Shown here piece by piece: positions 1 to 13,857 of a stretch of DNA of 64,000 nt (positions are counted from its first letter, which is position 1; every line of letters begins with the position of its first letter). A program made the translations under genes and the position numbers. The notes below the pieces were generated by a model. That model saw only the letters and a list, made by a program, of their open reading frames with translations. It was not told the origin of the DNA and searched no databases. Source of the stretch: Ashinkailepas kermadecensis (Eukaryota > Arthropoda > Thecostraca > Neolepadidae). The stretch spans positions 335,001 to 399,000 of the forward strand of contig JAOTOM010005098.1 of the NCBI GenBank assembly GCA_034440615.1. Reading direction: 5' to 3'.

Positions 1-1198
1 ATGAGGGGGTGAAATATGAGCTCCAGAATAAATGCTCGGTGAATACTGGGCACCTCAGGAAGCACTTGTCCAGAACGCAACCCTTGGCCGCGTACAATTT
101 TAACGAATTTCAGTTTGTCGGTTGCAAGCTTCAATTTGAGAGGGGAAGATCGATTTTTGTGATAAAAATGGCATATTGTCATATATACCGCTTTCTCTGT
201 TATGAACCCGCACGTGCTAAAAATCCGGACTTACGCCGTCCCATAAACTCATCTAGAGAAGGGATTCTGTTGTCCGGAACTTTATTTGTCTAATACCCTT
301 CCATGGTCATGTTCAGCGGAGAGATTGTATTTCAATCGGGGAAAATTAGGTCTGGTTTTCTATTTTCTCACCACGTTCCCTCCCGGCTCGTTCTGTTTGC
401 AATGCAATCCGGCAGTTATGTTCGTGTGGGCCTCCCAAATTCACCTCCCAAGCTTTTGTTGGCAGTTGTGATGAGGGGGAGGGACGTAAGGAATCTTGCC
501 TGGCGGTTTGGCCTGGATCATCACGGTGTGATTGGACGATCATCACGGTGGCTGCTGTGTCGCATATGCCAGCTCCATGCTTGATCTACTGTGTCACTAG
601 GAAGCATATATGGCATCGTGCCAGCTTGATTTTCTGTTTGGAGGCAGGCATGCCATTGCAGCTAATTCCACAATTGGGAAAACGTAGGATCGGTTTCGAG
701 ACCGACAACACTGAATACCAACATTCTCTTTGCTGAGTGAACCGGACCATAGAGGTCACTTGCGCGCCGCCTTTAAAGCGATTGGGCTGTGCAAGAAGCT
801 TCAAGGCAAGTGTACATCTACGTTAATGGAGACCTACGTTATAGTGTATGTGACACTAAGGTGCTGAAGGCGGAGGGACGGGGGGGGGGACATTTTCAAG
901 ATGTTTAGAGTTCAGTTCACCTTGCTCCTCCTCAAGATAATCTATAGTTGGGGGTGGAAGGCAGTTTGGGATGGGCAAAAGGTCGAACAAGCCGAGGCCT
1001 ACTGTTTTATGGATACTTAACTTCGGTACTTGTGTCCAGGAATTACGGGACTCATATAAACTGGAGGAGTTTTAAATACGTTTCTAATCCGGACTGAAAG
1101 TTGAAAGTGAAAGCTGAAAGTTGAAGCTGGCGACGTTTTTACTAGCTGCATGCTATGTTTACCGGAGCAGCTGTTCCTGTTACACACCGATATTAGAA
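1..1198. other. No gene recognised
   Basis: Unique-looking sequence with only short open frames and no recognisable protein motif, RNA gene or repeat. A G-run near 880-890 is the only low-complexity feature. Confidence 0.5.
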
Positions 1199-1531
1199 CA
1201 CGCACTGCTACCGTTCATCAAACACGCACTGCTACCGTTCATCAAACACGCACTGCTACCGTTCATCAAACACGCACTGCTACCGTTCATCAAACACGCA
1301 CTGCTACCGTTCATCAAACACGCACTGCTACCGTTCATCAAACACGCACTGCTACCGTTCATCAAACACGCGCTGCTACCGTTCATCAAACACGCACTGC
1401 TACCGTTCATCAAACACGCACTACTACCGTTCATCAAACACGCACTGCTACCGTTCATCAAACACGCGCTGCTACCGTTCATCAAACACGCACTGCTACC
1501 GTTCATCAAACACGCACTGCTACCGTTCATC
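1199..1531 (+). repeat. 24-bp minisatellite, about 14 copies
   Basis: About fourteen near-identical copies of a 24-bp unit with core CACGCACTGCTACCGTTCAT. Rare single-base variants are seen, such as CGCGCTGC at about 1370 and 1465. Because 24 is a multiple of three, long frames stay open on both strands and give artificial octapeptide repeats. There is no sign of a real protein. Confidence 0.95.
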
Positions 1532-1535
1532 ACTC

Positions 1536-2260
1536 GTGAACCATCTGCGCCGAGAGCATTTGCTATGGAACCTTGCGAAGCTCGCGGACAAGTGAGCAGC
1601 CTCCGGCTGGGGCACATGCGCCGCGACCATCAGTCTGCCGGAGGGTGTTGGCGATGTCGAGACCGGCGCCGATCACGCCGACCGGGGGCAGCCGTGCGAG
1701 GTCGGAGCGCGGAGCGCGGTCGGAGAGCGGTCGGAGCGTGGTCGGAGAGCGGTCGGAGAGCGGTCGGAGCGCGGTCGGAGAGCGGTCGGAGCGTGGTCGG
1801 AGAGCGGTCGGAGAGCGGTCGGAGCGCGACCCAGCTCCGGGAGCGTGCCGCGGCGGCCGGCGGCGGCCGGCGTCCATTCCGTGCAGCTCCCACCAGAAAT
1901 GGAAAGTCAATAGCTGCCGATCAGCGCGGCGGCGCCGCGCCGCGCCGTCAGATGTGAGCGGGTGTTCCGCGGCGCGCCTCTGGAGCAGGGCCGGCGACGG
2001 CCGCCCGGGTCCCGGCTGGTGCGTGGTCGGCTCGGCGGGCCGCGTCGCGGCCGTCGGCTGCGGCCCGCCTCGGCTGGGCGCGGCGCGGGCCAGGGCGGGC
2101 CGCTCCCAGCCGGGCGGCTCGCCCGCCGAGGCGGCAATGGAGCGGCGCCGCGCCGCGCGACACGCCTCGTGACCTGTGGCCACGGTCGGGGTGACGGCGG
2201 ACGCTGACCGCGACGCGGCGCGGACCGGCCACGGCAGGTCGTCCCTGAGGGGGTGAGGGG
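1536..2260. other. CpG-rich island with short GGTCGGAGAGC tandem repeats
   Basis: Extremely GC- and CpG-rich. About 1699-1830 is a degenerate array of GGTCGGAG(A/C)GC-type units, followed by non-repetitive CpG-rich DNA to about 2250. It could be a CpG-island promoter or a 5' non-coding exon, but no convincing coding exon, TATA box or splice pair is visible. Several frames are open only because of base composition. Confidence 0.45.
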
Positions 2261-2371
2261 CAGGTGGTGATAGAGCGGCGCCCCTATCAGACCCTATCGG
2301 AGCCGGTGGCGGGTCGTCGTAATCGGCGTCACTCAGCCGTAGGCCGCTTCAGATTGTGCCGTGACTTGGAG

Positions 2372-3282
2372 CAGTGGCGCAGCCAGGATTTTCTTAAGCC
2401 TCCCCAAACAAAAATAATACGATGAAACAGAGGAAGGTCCCGGCGCGCGAAGTGCGCCGAAAATTTAGGGTTTTGCGTGGTGAAAACCTCAAAACTTCTC
2501 GTTCGATCTAGTATATATTTTGGGTGCTAGGAAGGGGAGGGGGCGGGGGGGGGAGGGTGCCTTGCCTGCGCGGGCCCTGACCTGAAGCATACTGCTGTGG
2601 TTGGTGTCCGGGCGAGACTCTACATCCACCGCTGAAGTCGACCGGTCGCCGTTGTAGCGTCGTGCTTCATGCTCCGTGCCTAGTCGACACACTGCTGCGC
2701 ATCGAAGCCGACACACCAACCCAGATTCAGGGTTTGAAAGCTTCAGGGCTGCACCAACCCAGCGCTTCGAATTCGCTCGCAATAAAGCTGAAGGACGTCG
2801 GGTAATGATCAGCTGAGAGGCACCACTCAGATGGCCAACAAACATCGCGGCGTTTGAACCAGGAGACTCCAGATTTTTGTCCTTATGCATCTGCAGAATC
2901 AAAATAAAAACCAAAGATAAACTGAATTAATCTAGATAGGCGCAAAGTGTGCAGCATTCCAAGGAACATGAGAAGTATCTGGATTAACGAGGAAGCTACA
3001 AAAAATTTCAGGATGTGATATTCATATACCATGCTGATATACCTTACTGGCGGTGTGAAAAGGCTACGCATGCATGGAATGAACCTGCAATTACACACAG
3101 AGGCGCAGCCAGGGGTGGGGCTTAGCAACGAAAAATACACTAGATCAAATAAGAAATTTAGAGATTTTACCACGCAAAACCGATATTTCTTTTTTGCATT
3201 TCGCGCGCCGAAAGCGTTCTCTTCTTTTCATGATGCCTTTATCCGGTCGGACCCCCTTAAGAAAATCTTGGGTGCACCATTG
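2372..3282. mobile_element. TIR-type element with about 165-bp inverted ends
   Basis: The left end CAGTGGCGCAGCCAGGATTT and the inverted right end CAATGGTGCACCCAAGATTT share a terminal motif and stay similar, imperfectly, for about 165 bp inwards. Both arms include the block around CGGCGCGCGAA and a GATCTAGT motif. The terminal CAGTGGCG-type sequence is common in non-autonomous hAT-like elements. The 8-bp flanks do not match, so the outer ends may be eroded or belong to two insertions. No transposase is present. Confidence 0.55.
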
Positions 3283-3439
3283 ATTACACACATGTAACTA
3301 ATCGTGCAATAAAACACGTGACCAACATCGAAATGACGTCATATGATGCTTCGAAATTGCCAGACCACCCGGCAGCTGCCACCAGGCCGCCACCATACGT
3401 CAGCCACCACGTGGATGTCAAGTCCGAGAATATGCTCCG

Positions 3440-3615
3440 CCGCCAGATCACAGCTAATTGCGCTCTCGGCGTCAGGTTTTTATGACGTCACCGTGACGTG
3501 TCGCTCGTCGTGCAGCGCCGCTCTTCTGCCAGATCACAGTTAATTGTGCTCCGAGCGTCAGTTTTTTTACGTCACCGTGACGTAGCACTCGTGCGGCGTC
3601 GCCCCGCGTAGCGAT
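3440..3615 (+). repeat. Two tandem copies of about 87 bp with TGACGTCA-like motifs
   Basis: Two diverged copies share GCCAGATCACAG(C/T)TAATTG and then (T)GACGTCACCGTGACGT. The octamer TGACGTCA, the CRE/ATF consensus, also occurs just upstream near 3334. Whether these are regulatory is unknown. Confidence 0.6.
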
Positions 3616-3619
3616 CTAC

Positions 3620-6265
3620 GGCCACCTCTGTTCTGCAAAGCCGCACCTGTGTTGGCTTCGACTTAAATTCTCCTGTCACATTTACTGTGACCTTGAAGCT
3701 AAAAATATATTCCAAAAAATTGATATATTTTAGTGTGATTAAGCCATAGTGTATGGCACTTCACATCAGAATCGCATCGCATACATGCAAAGTTGACTTC
3801 AAGCGCAGCAAATTGACATGTAGTTAACCATGTCTGGCACCGGCATCCGGCAAATCAACTAAGTAAGCTCAGTGGCCCTACAACCATAACATGTGGCTTG
3901 AACACATCCAACTGCCACGCGGACGATTACACCATCACAGCATCACAACAAAAACCACGACCCGACATTGCTATTCAGAGCCGGCTTCCTTTCACTGATA
4001 CTTCTCGACTCACCTATTTTTCTGTCGGCACGGTCCTTAGTCTTTTGCAAAATGTGCATGTCAAGAGGATCACCATCAATTCAATGAGGGTGACACTATC
4101 GAACATCATAATCTTGTGGCACATAAGCTGCTGTTATAGGAGCTACGCAAATGTTCGTTGAACCGTTGTCGCACAGGCCGCTTACTCTCTCCTATGTAAA
4201 ATATAATTGGCACTACACAGCTTACAAACAATTTCGTAGACAACATTCTTGCCGGCGAATCGGCATTTAGTTATAATTGAGCAAGCATAGCAAGTCCTGT
4301 TTCCGGTGTGATAGGCAGGAGCAGTGGAGGGCTAGCAAGCTAGGTTGATTCCCGAAGTGCTGTTTGATGGCCATTCAAGGTTGGCATTGAAGTTTGACTT
4401 TTTCAAGACCCGCTTTACATCAGAGTTTCGTCAACATAAAGCAGTGTTAGATAACCACATACGTTTCCCGACAGTCTACCTCTCCGGATATCCCCCAAAT
4501 GCTCACTATTTCAAGTCTATACATTTCTTTGCTTTGCTCAATTTCATGGTCCATTTGTTTCAAGTATATGAGGGGCGCACCCCCCCCCCCCTCACACCGC
4601 ATCACTCATCTGTGCTAGAACTGTACATCAGTGTCACGCTAACAACAAGATAATTCCTCCTTCTGCGGCTTACACTCATCGAAAAAAATACGTTCTGCAA
4701 ACGATTTTAACACCACGAAACCCATCAGAACGAAGAGCAATTGCTGAACTATGGTACGTGTAATAAAGCCATGCAATTTCTAGAGCTTACTCCCCCTACC
4801 CTGAACAGAATTTGCCATGATCTATGCCCAACTCTAATTACCGTCCTGTGCCCATGCGATTCATTATCACTTTCCCTTGACATTTTCGTATAACCAAACG
4901 TTTCCCTACTTTCTCTTCAGATGGGAAGTCGCGAGGAACGTTCTTCCTCGTGCTTCGGATTTGTTGGTTCATGGCTGGAGCTTATTTGGGCTGAAGTGTG
5001 CATTGCCCAGATTCGATCAGAATTACTAAAGCATGGTCCGCTGTTTTTTTTTGTGGATCTGAAAACATGGATGTGCTCTGAAAACATTCAGGCAAAAAGG
5101 GGGCTGAATAACGGGAAGTTAGTGCTCGGACAAAGTGAACATTTTAAAGCCGATGTTCATGGCGCAGCGCCGGGCCAAAACATCTACCATAACAAACACA
5201 ACTTCGTTGAGCGGTTGGAGAGGGCGCCCTCCGAACGTTCTGTATGATTTGCTTGATCAATGGGAATGGGGAATGGGAGCAAATCTGTGACTGGGAAGGA
5301 ATTGCAGGGGGTGATTGGAATCGGCGTTTTTCCAGCAACGTCCATCCTGTCAAGTTCATTCAAACCTCACCGATCCCACTGTTTGCCCCTGGCTAATTAG
5401 TTGGATGCCGATTTGTATTCCAGTGAGGGAATACAATGCAGTGCAATGCTGGCTCCGTCCCCCCAATAATTCCAGTTTTTAACATGACCCTCATTATGGA
5501 CGCCCGCTGAATCGAGTACCATAAACAATCGAGTTAATGTGCCTTTGACTGATAAGCAAGGGAATTCGACTGCATCGCGCTAACATTTGCCCTCGCTCTT
5601 CCAGTGCCCCTGCAGGCGACTGGCGTTGCCTTTGTTAATGTTCAGTTAGATAATGGATCATGAACAAAGAAACTATGCCATGCTTGCGAAGTTCATAACG
5701 CCTCTGGAATATCAAATGTGTTGTGAAAATACGCATCATGTCTTCACATCTGCGTTCATATTTTTTCCGCGGTTTATTTAGCTATTAATTGTACTGAAAG
5801 TATAGAGGATTCAAGCACATAAAAAGCACACAGTTTTTGTTATCAATCTGAGTTCATGTCTTCCATTTCCATGCCTTGTAATTCAACATGGTAAAATAAA
5901 GCGTACAATGCGCATAATCCCGGCTTCTTATTGTTCCCCTGAGTGCAACGACAATATAAATATCACAAAGAAAACAGTTCAGACCTGACTGCGCACAGTG
6001 AAAGGCAGAATGGCTCAGCTAATGCATTTATGGCATGGCGTGTGCTTGCCCATGAATGTATATGGCTAACCGAGGGGCAATTGGAGTGCTATTGGCGTGT
6101 CATGGCTGGATATACAACTGCATACAAGGTGATCCGGATTTGGCAGAGGAAATTGAATTGGAGAAGATAAAACATGCATTATCTTTCGGAGAACAAGGTA
6201 AAACAGAGGAGACGAGATCTGGTGGAATGCATAATAAAAGACTGAATTCGCCTGGGCTGGGCCAT
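3620..6265. other. No gene recognised
   Basis: Moderately AT-rich non-coding sequence without recognisable coding exon, transposase or RNA gene. A C-run at about 4580-4590 is the only low-complexity stretch noticed. Confidence 0.5.
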
Positions 6266-6267
6266 GA

Positions 6268-6745
6268 AACCGAGCACTACGCAGCGGAACACGGCGCAAC
6301 GGAACACGACGCAGCGGAACACGTCGCAGCGGAACACGGCGCAGCGGAACACGAGGCAACGGAACACGGCGCAGCGGAACACGGCGCAGCGGAACACGGC
6401 GCAGCGGAACACGACGCAGCGGAACACGACCAAACAGAACACGGCGCGATGGAACACAACGCAACGGAACACAACGCAACGGAACACGGGGCAGCGATCA
6501 CGACGCAACGGAACACGGCGCAGCGGAACACGGCGCAGCGGAACACGACCAAACAGAAAACGGCGCGATGGAACACAACGCAACGGAACACAACGCAACG
6601 GAACACGGGGCAGCGATCACGACGAACCGGAACACGGCGCAGCGTAACACGGCGCGATGGAACACAACGCAACGGAACACAACGCAACGGAACATGGGGC
6701 AGCGGAACACGACGCAGCCGAACACGACGCAACAGAACATCCCCA
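6268..6745 (+). repeat. 15-bp minisatellite, about 32 copies
   Basis: Tandem 15-bp units of the form GCGGAACACGGCGCA, with frequent CGACGCAA, ACCAAACAGAA and CGATGGAACACAA variants forming higher-order blocks. One 15-variant block is repeated at about 6410-6500 and 6540-6620. The unit is a multiple of three, so open frames such as EHGAAEHDAAEH or NTAQRNT are a by-product. Confidence 0.95.
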
Positions 6746-6759
6746 AAAAGGAAATGGAC

Positions 6760-7892
6760 TCCCGTTCTGTGATTGGGACTATCTGATATATCTAAGATGG
6801 CCACGAAACGGCGTGGTACATTGGAGCCACGCAGAAAACGTTCGGTGAGCCATTCTAATATTGATACGGTATCGCTAAATTGACATCTTTGCTTTCTATC
6901 ACTGTCGGTCCTGGCTGATAAGTGGATCATTTTAATGCGGTCTCTGGCCCCAGAGGAGTCGCTGCTGCTGCCGAACATGAAAGGCAATACCTTACTTAGA
7001 ACGAGGCGTCCGCGTTTACACACATTGCCATGAAATCGTGCGGTAGCCATTGTCTTGTTGCTGATAATCCTAGAAGCATACCGGTGCAGTTTGAAGTGGT
7101 TCAGTCATGTGAGGCTGGAAAGTTAAACTATGACCAATGGTGTTATGCTACGCGCTTGGCATGTAGTCGGAAATATCTCTTCTGCAAGCTTAGTTAGTTG
7201 GTTATTTGGGTTTTAGGGCGCTTCGACCAGACTTGATCATTCCGCCCACTCCCCTGTAAGCTTGTTTTCATATGATCATGTATTCAATGTCACACTCTTG
7301 GCGTGCTCCGACGATGAGCTACGTCTCTGAGGCGTTGATTTTTCTACTTTTGTACCAGTGATCTTAGGACATTGAGAGCACGTTCAACTTGGGTCGCTAA
7401 GGAAGTTAAGTCACGTTTCGGGACGGGGACTGTGCCCTCTTATTTGGGATGATTTCTAGCGTTTCACCATGACAATGTTCCCCAATTCGCTTTGAGTAAG
7501 GTGTCAGATGCAAGAAAAGGTAGGGGACATTTGGAAATGTCCATGAAACGTCCGTATGTCAAAGACGTAACTGTGCCTTTGATCGCCCCCTTTCGTATTT
7601 TGGTTTCAGGGTTCGGGCTGGTTAAAAATGTAGTTATTTGCTGTTCGAGGGATTTATGACAAAGTGTAGCGCGTGGGGTTCACAATGAGGCTATGAACTA
7701 ACACTAACATTTCGCCTTATGCTCATGGTAAATGTGGCATATGACTTTTTTTTTGGGGGGGGATTGGGCATTTGTATTTGTGAGCGAATATAGATCCCTT
7801 CTGCATCAACCCATAACTGCACCCCTAGTAGTAGGGGCAAGGGCTATTCCGTGTTCTGAAACCAATTGCTCCCACAACACTGAGTTATCACC
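6760..7892. other. No gene recognised
   Basis: Non-coding sequence with no supported feature. The right end runs into the left arm of an inverted repeat. Confidence 0.5.

Positions 7893-8635
<743 letters not shown>

Positions 8636-8692
<57 letters not shown>
8636..8692. repeat. (TA)n microsatellite, left border of the Penelope-like element
   Basis: Pure TA dinucleotides lying exactly between the inverted repeat on the left and the Penelope-like element on the right. Confidence 0.95.
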
Positions 8693-8695
<3 letters not shown>

Positions 8696-8856
8696 GTATT
8701 TTGGCAGTATATTTTCACGGTGGCATGTTTTGTTAAAGACCACAGCATATCTTGTTTTGATAAGCTTTTTCGTACATCTTTCCAACTCCCGGATTGTTCG
8801 TCTCTGCTCTTCATTTAGGTCGTAAAGTATTCGTTCGGTATCATTCATTTATTCTT

Positions 8857-8886
8857 AACGTTTCGGTGTACTTTCACCTTTTTCAA
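8857..8886 (-). ncRNA. Hammerhead-ribozyme-like remnant in left pLTR
   Basis: On the minus strand the order is TTGAAAA, then AGGTG-AAAGTA-CACC as a short stem II, then GAAAC and GTTA. The hammerhead core is CUGANGA, stem II, GAAA. Here the first core block has two changes, so self-cleavage is unlikely. PLE terminal repeats are known to carry minimal hammerheads. Confidence 0.45.
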
Positions 8887-9360
8887 AAGATTATTTCGGC
8901 ATTCATCTAGCTATCACAGTTCACACCAATCTGCAACAAAAATTAAAAAAATGGTCAGAAGTAAATCATTTTAGAGTTAAAGATCACACTTATTGTTGTC
9001 ACAAGCGCTTCTAGAAAGAAATGTTAATCTTGGCATACATTTCGAAAACATACACCACGTGGAGAAGCAAAATATGCTGTGGTCTTTAACAAAATATGCT
9101 AACGTGAAAATATACTGCCAACATACTCCAACATAAACCCACACGACCGGGCCGTCAAAAATCTACACTGCACTAAGGAATACCGCTGGAAACTAGTGCA
9201 GCACCAGATTGACGCAAAGAAAATGCTACGATCCAGAAACTTGAAGCCAGGACAGCACGCCTTCGAGGGAAGTTCGAGAACTAGGACTTGGAGCAACGGA
9301 CAAAAACGAAATACAACTACATCTACAAAGAACCGAAGAGAGATCTGAGCACGTTGTCAA

Positions 9361-10806
9361 GATGAGAATTACCAAAAAACTTTCCTCACTCTACGGAGGC
9401 AGCATCATTCTACCTGAATCACAAAGAGGGTACGTAAAGTTCTCATCCATTGAGCTCACTAACGACGAGGAAGAACTCCTGAATCTTGGGCTAAGTGCCA
9501 TCTCCAACCGAAATATGATATCACCGGTAAAAAGATTGAACTGGAGCTTATATATCAGGACATAATGAAACTGGAAGCCAACAACAAAGTCACACTAAAC
9601 CCCAACTTGAAAAGCCAGCTTCTTGCTGAAAGCACAAAGTTCAGAGGGAAACATAATCACAAGCCATTACTCAGTAAAGGTCTCCGGCTAGCAGCCAAAA
9701 ACCTTAGGGAAAATGAAAATATCACAATCAGACGAGTCGACAAGTCGTCAAACTTCGTTATCTTAGACGAGGAAGAATATCTGGATAAAATGAGTACTAT
9801 TCTCTCAGACAAAACCAAGTTTGCACGCGTAACCAAAGATCCTACTCAGGCACTAAAAACGAAGATCAACAAGTTAATAAACACCATCAATGCCGCCATA
9901 GGTGATATCAACCTGAAGACGATCACCGGCGAATTTGCTCCAGGATATGCCCACGGCACCGTACAAACGCACAAGCCTGGACGACCACTCCGCCCAATCA
10001 TATCAAAAATACCGACGCCAACATACCAACAAGCAACAACCTTAAATATACTCATAACGCCTTACACGCAAGAAAAGTACAGTCTGAAGTCAACCGACGA
10101 GTTCCTTGATATTATCAAAACCAACCCACCAACAGGACTCCTGGCCTCGCTGGACGTGGAAAGGTTATTCACCAACGTACCTGTCAAACAAACAATTCAA
10201 CTGATACTGGACTCTGTGTACCAACATCGCACCCTGCCTCCTCTGAAGATCCCAAAACCAATCCTGGGAAAACTTCTCCACATGTGTACCACCAAAGCAC
10301 CATTTCGTGGACCTGATGGCAGCCTGTACCGGCAAGTCGAAGGAGTGGCCATGGGCTCCCCTTTGGGATGCCTATTTGCTAATATGTATATGTGCCACCT
10401 GGAAAACAAGGTCTTATAAAGCAACCCTAACCTGAAACCTAACATCTATTGTCGTTATATCGATGATATTTTCGTCGACGTGCGACACAAACCACACCTT
10501 TGTCAACTTCAAAGCGCACTGAAGTCCGAGCCTTTACTCAATTTTACCACCGAAGTCAGCAACTCCAACTGAATCAGCTTTCTCGATATCGACATCAATT
10601 GTTCAGACAGCACACTTAAGACATAAGTACAACGGAAGAAAACCAATGTAGGTCAATGCCTCAATGCCAGCAGCGAATGTCCCGACCGCTACAAGTTAAG
10701 CGTCGTCACGGCATTCGTGAGACGGGCCCTCAATCACTGCTCAGACTGGCAGTCTATCCATGCCGAATTGTTACGATGAAAACAAATTCTAGTCAACAAC
10801 GGTTTC
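9361..10806 (+). pseudogene. Penelope-like reverse transcriptase, broken
   Basis: The longest intact piece is 9565-10419, in the 5' and central part of the domain. Family marks are the block HKPGRPLRPIIS, the motif-A region SLDVERLFTNVP (usual form SLDVxxLFTNVP) and GVAMGSPLG. The catalytic block YIDDIF follows at about 10457, just after a TAA at 10417-10419. Further in-frame stops lie near 10570, 10625 and 10778. An upstream in-frame segment at 9362-9563 matches the N-terminal PLE region but is separated by a stop or frameshift. The enzyme would have copied element RNA at a nicked or exposed 3' end. Confidence 0.85.
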
Positions 10807-10827
10807 AGCAATACCATAATTGACAAC

Positions 10828-11387
10828 GTGATCAGTGCCTATGTCAACAAGGCGAAGCAGCCACCTATCAGAAATCAAACATCGAACGTGAAGCTGTTTT
10901 ACCGCAACCAAATGTCGACAACACATAAAGTCGACGAGCGCATCATCCAACACATCGTGAAGCAAAATGTCAAACCAACCGACAAGTCTGACAAGCTACA
11001 ACTCTGCATATATTACAAGAGCAAGAACATCGGTAGCATCGTAATGAAAAACAACCCATCCAACAGCAACAACCAGCTTCAACGTACCAATGCATCTACA
11101 AAGTATCATGCCCTCACGAAGATTTTAGACTTCGCCGCGTAGATTACATCGGTATGACGACAACTACCCTATCTCGCCGTCTCACGATGCGCCTACAGGA
11201 GGGAGCACCATCGCAGCACATGCTCCAAGAACACCAACAGCGACTAACACGAACAGATCTGACACGCAACACCGTAATCCTTAGGGCAACATCGGACAAG
11301 CGACGTCTTAGAGTTCTTGAGGAAATTTTAATCCGAGAACAAGAACCTGTCCTGAACGTGCACACACGGTCATGCATAGCGCTTTAA
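10828..11387 (+). pseudogene. Penelope-like connector and GIY-YIG endonuclease, frameshifted
   Basis: 10828-11142 carries the linker after the RT. A frameshift near 11080-11150 moves the frame to 11154-11387. Across the break one reads a cysteine- and histidine-containing CPHED block, then a YIGM motif and TTTLSRRLTMRLQEG, typical of the GIY-YIG nuclease at the C-terminus of endonuclease-bearing PLEs. Later residues end LEEILIREQEPVLN, also usual for the family. No intact product is possible. Confidence 0.8.
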
Positions 11388-11608
11388 TTGTTCAATAATT
11401 ATATCCGGTGGACAGTTGTACAGCGTGTGCTATGTACGTGGTGTATGTTTTCGAAATGTAAGCCTAGATTAGCATTTCTTTCTAGAAGCGCTTGTGACAA
11501 CAATAAGTGTGATCTTTAACTCTAAAATGATTTACTTCTGACCATTTTTTTCTTTTTGTTGCAGATTGGTGTGAACTGTGATACTTGGATGAATGCCGAA
11601 ATAATCTT

Positions 11609-11638
11609 TTTAAAATGATGAAAGTACACCGAAACGTT
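11609..11638 (+). ncRNA. Hammerhead-ribozyme-like remnant in right pLTR
   Basis: Counterpart of the left remnant, in the sense orientation: a degraded first core, GTACACC as half of stem II, then GAAACGTTA. The stem II 5' side (ATGATG instead of AAGGTG) is more damaged than in the left copy, so it is probably inactive. Confidence 0.4.
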
Positions 11639-11767
11639 AAGAATAAATGAATGATATCGAACGAATACTTTACGACCTAAATGAAGAGCAGAGACGAACA
11701 ATCCGGGAGTTGGAATGATGTACGAAAAAGCTTATCAAAGCAAAATATGCTGTAGTCTTTAACAAAA

Positions 11768-13084
<1,317 letters not shown>

Positions 13085-13360
13085 AAGAGAACCAAAACCA
13101 ACGGTCGGCCCCAGCCGGTCCGGTGGACCCAGACCAGCGGTCGGTCCCAGCCGGTCCGGTGGACCCAGACCAGCGGTCAGTCCCAGCCGGTCTGGTGGAC
13201 CCAGACCAGTTTGTTTGTTGGTTTATTGGGTGGCTCTCGACGCACTTTATGCACGATCGCGGCTAATGGCGCTGCACACACCGTTTCGCCGTCGGGTCGC
13301 GAGACCCAGACCAGCGGTCAGTGCCAGCCGGTCCGGTGGACCCGGACCAGCGGTCGGCGG
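13085..13360 (+). repeat. 36-bp GC-rich minisatellite split by a SINE fragment
   Basis: Three units of about 36 bp (core GGTCCCAGCCGGTCCGGTGG) lie at about 13100-13209, and one to two more continue at 13304-13360. The interruption is a truncated SINE flanked by an 11-bp duplication of array sequence. Confidence 0.85.
13210..13303 (-). mobile_element. 5'-truncated SINE, family B
   Basis: Matches the 3' half of the SINE at 13661-13844 (TTTATGCACGATC, the AATGGCGC region, and the A/C-rich tail reading as TTTGTTTG here). It is flanked by the perfect 11-bp target duplication ACCCAGACCAG at 13199-13209 and 13304-13314. The tRNA-like head is missing, as is usual after incomplete reverse transcription. 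Confidence 0.82.
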
Positions 13361-13640
13361 CGGCCGGCGCGATGCGTTGCCGGCAACACCTACCTCATCA
13401 TCCCGCTGCAGCCGCCCGGAGCAGGCAGGCAGGGGCTGCCGAGTCCCGGGCGCGGGTCGTTCGATATCGGACGGGACGTGGCCGGCCGTGGCACGACTCC
13501 GCCTGCAGACTGCGGCGCGCGCGGCGGCGGCGGCTTTGAGACCCGTCGCTAATTGGTGGTGTGTGTCGCGGTCCGGTCAGGGGTCAGGTCAGGGGTCAGC
13601 GAGCCGGACAGTGCCGCGCTTGGTGTCGGCGGGACTGCGC
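13360..13640. other. CpG-rich non-coding patch
   Basis: High GC and CpG content with open frames in several registers but no convincing protein or splice pair. It includes a short GGTCAGGGGTCA direct repeat near 13575. Confidence 0.4.
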
Positions 13641-13660
13641 ACTCCATTGTATTACTGATG

Positions 13661-13844
13661 TTTGTTTGTTTGTTTATCGGGTGGTCCACGACGCAATTTA
13701 TGCACGATCACGGCCAATGGCGCCGCCCACACGGTTTCGACGGGGGACCGCGGGATTGGGAAATATCCTGAGTGGCGCGAGTGTAGAACCCGGAACTTTA
13801 GTACCCAGAGCTCAACACCTTAACCACTCGGCCATCCCCGCCCC
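13661..13844 (-). mobile_element. tRNA-derived SINE, family B, complete
   Basis: On the minus strand the head starts GGGGCGGGGATGGCCGAGTG and GTTAAGG follows. This resembles class II tRNA (Ser/Leu) starts, and the A box TGGCCGAGTGG is clear. A B-box-like TTCCGGGTT-type block follows, and the 3' end is (AAAC)n. Target duplications TGTATTACTGATG at 13648-13660 and TGTATTGCTGATG at 13845-13857 differ at one base. LINE-driven insertion is inferred. Confidence 0.85.
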
Positions 13845-13857
13845 TGTATTGCTGATG

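Noticed and set aside
1121..1957. Long frames encoding (ALLPFIKH)n and reverse-strand (MNGSSACL)n proteins
   Set aside because: The 24-bp unit is a multiple of three, so several frames on both strands stay open. No signal peptide, start context or domain supports a gene.
6056..7050. Repetitive open frames (EHGAAEHDA, NTTQRNT, RCVPLRRVP)
   Set aside because: Generated by the 15-bp minisatellite in several frames of both strands.
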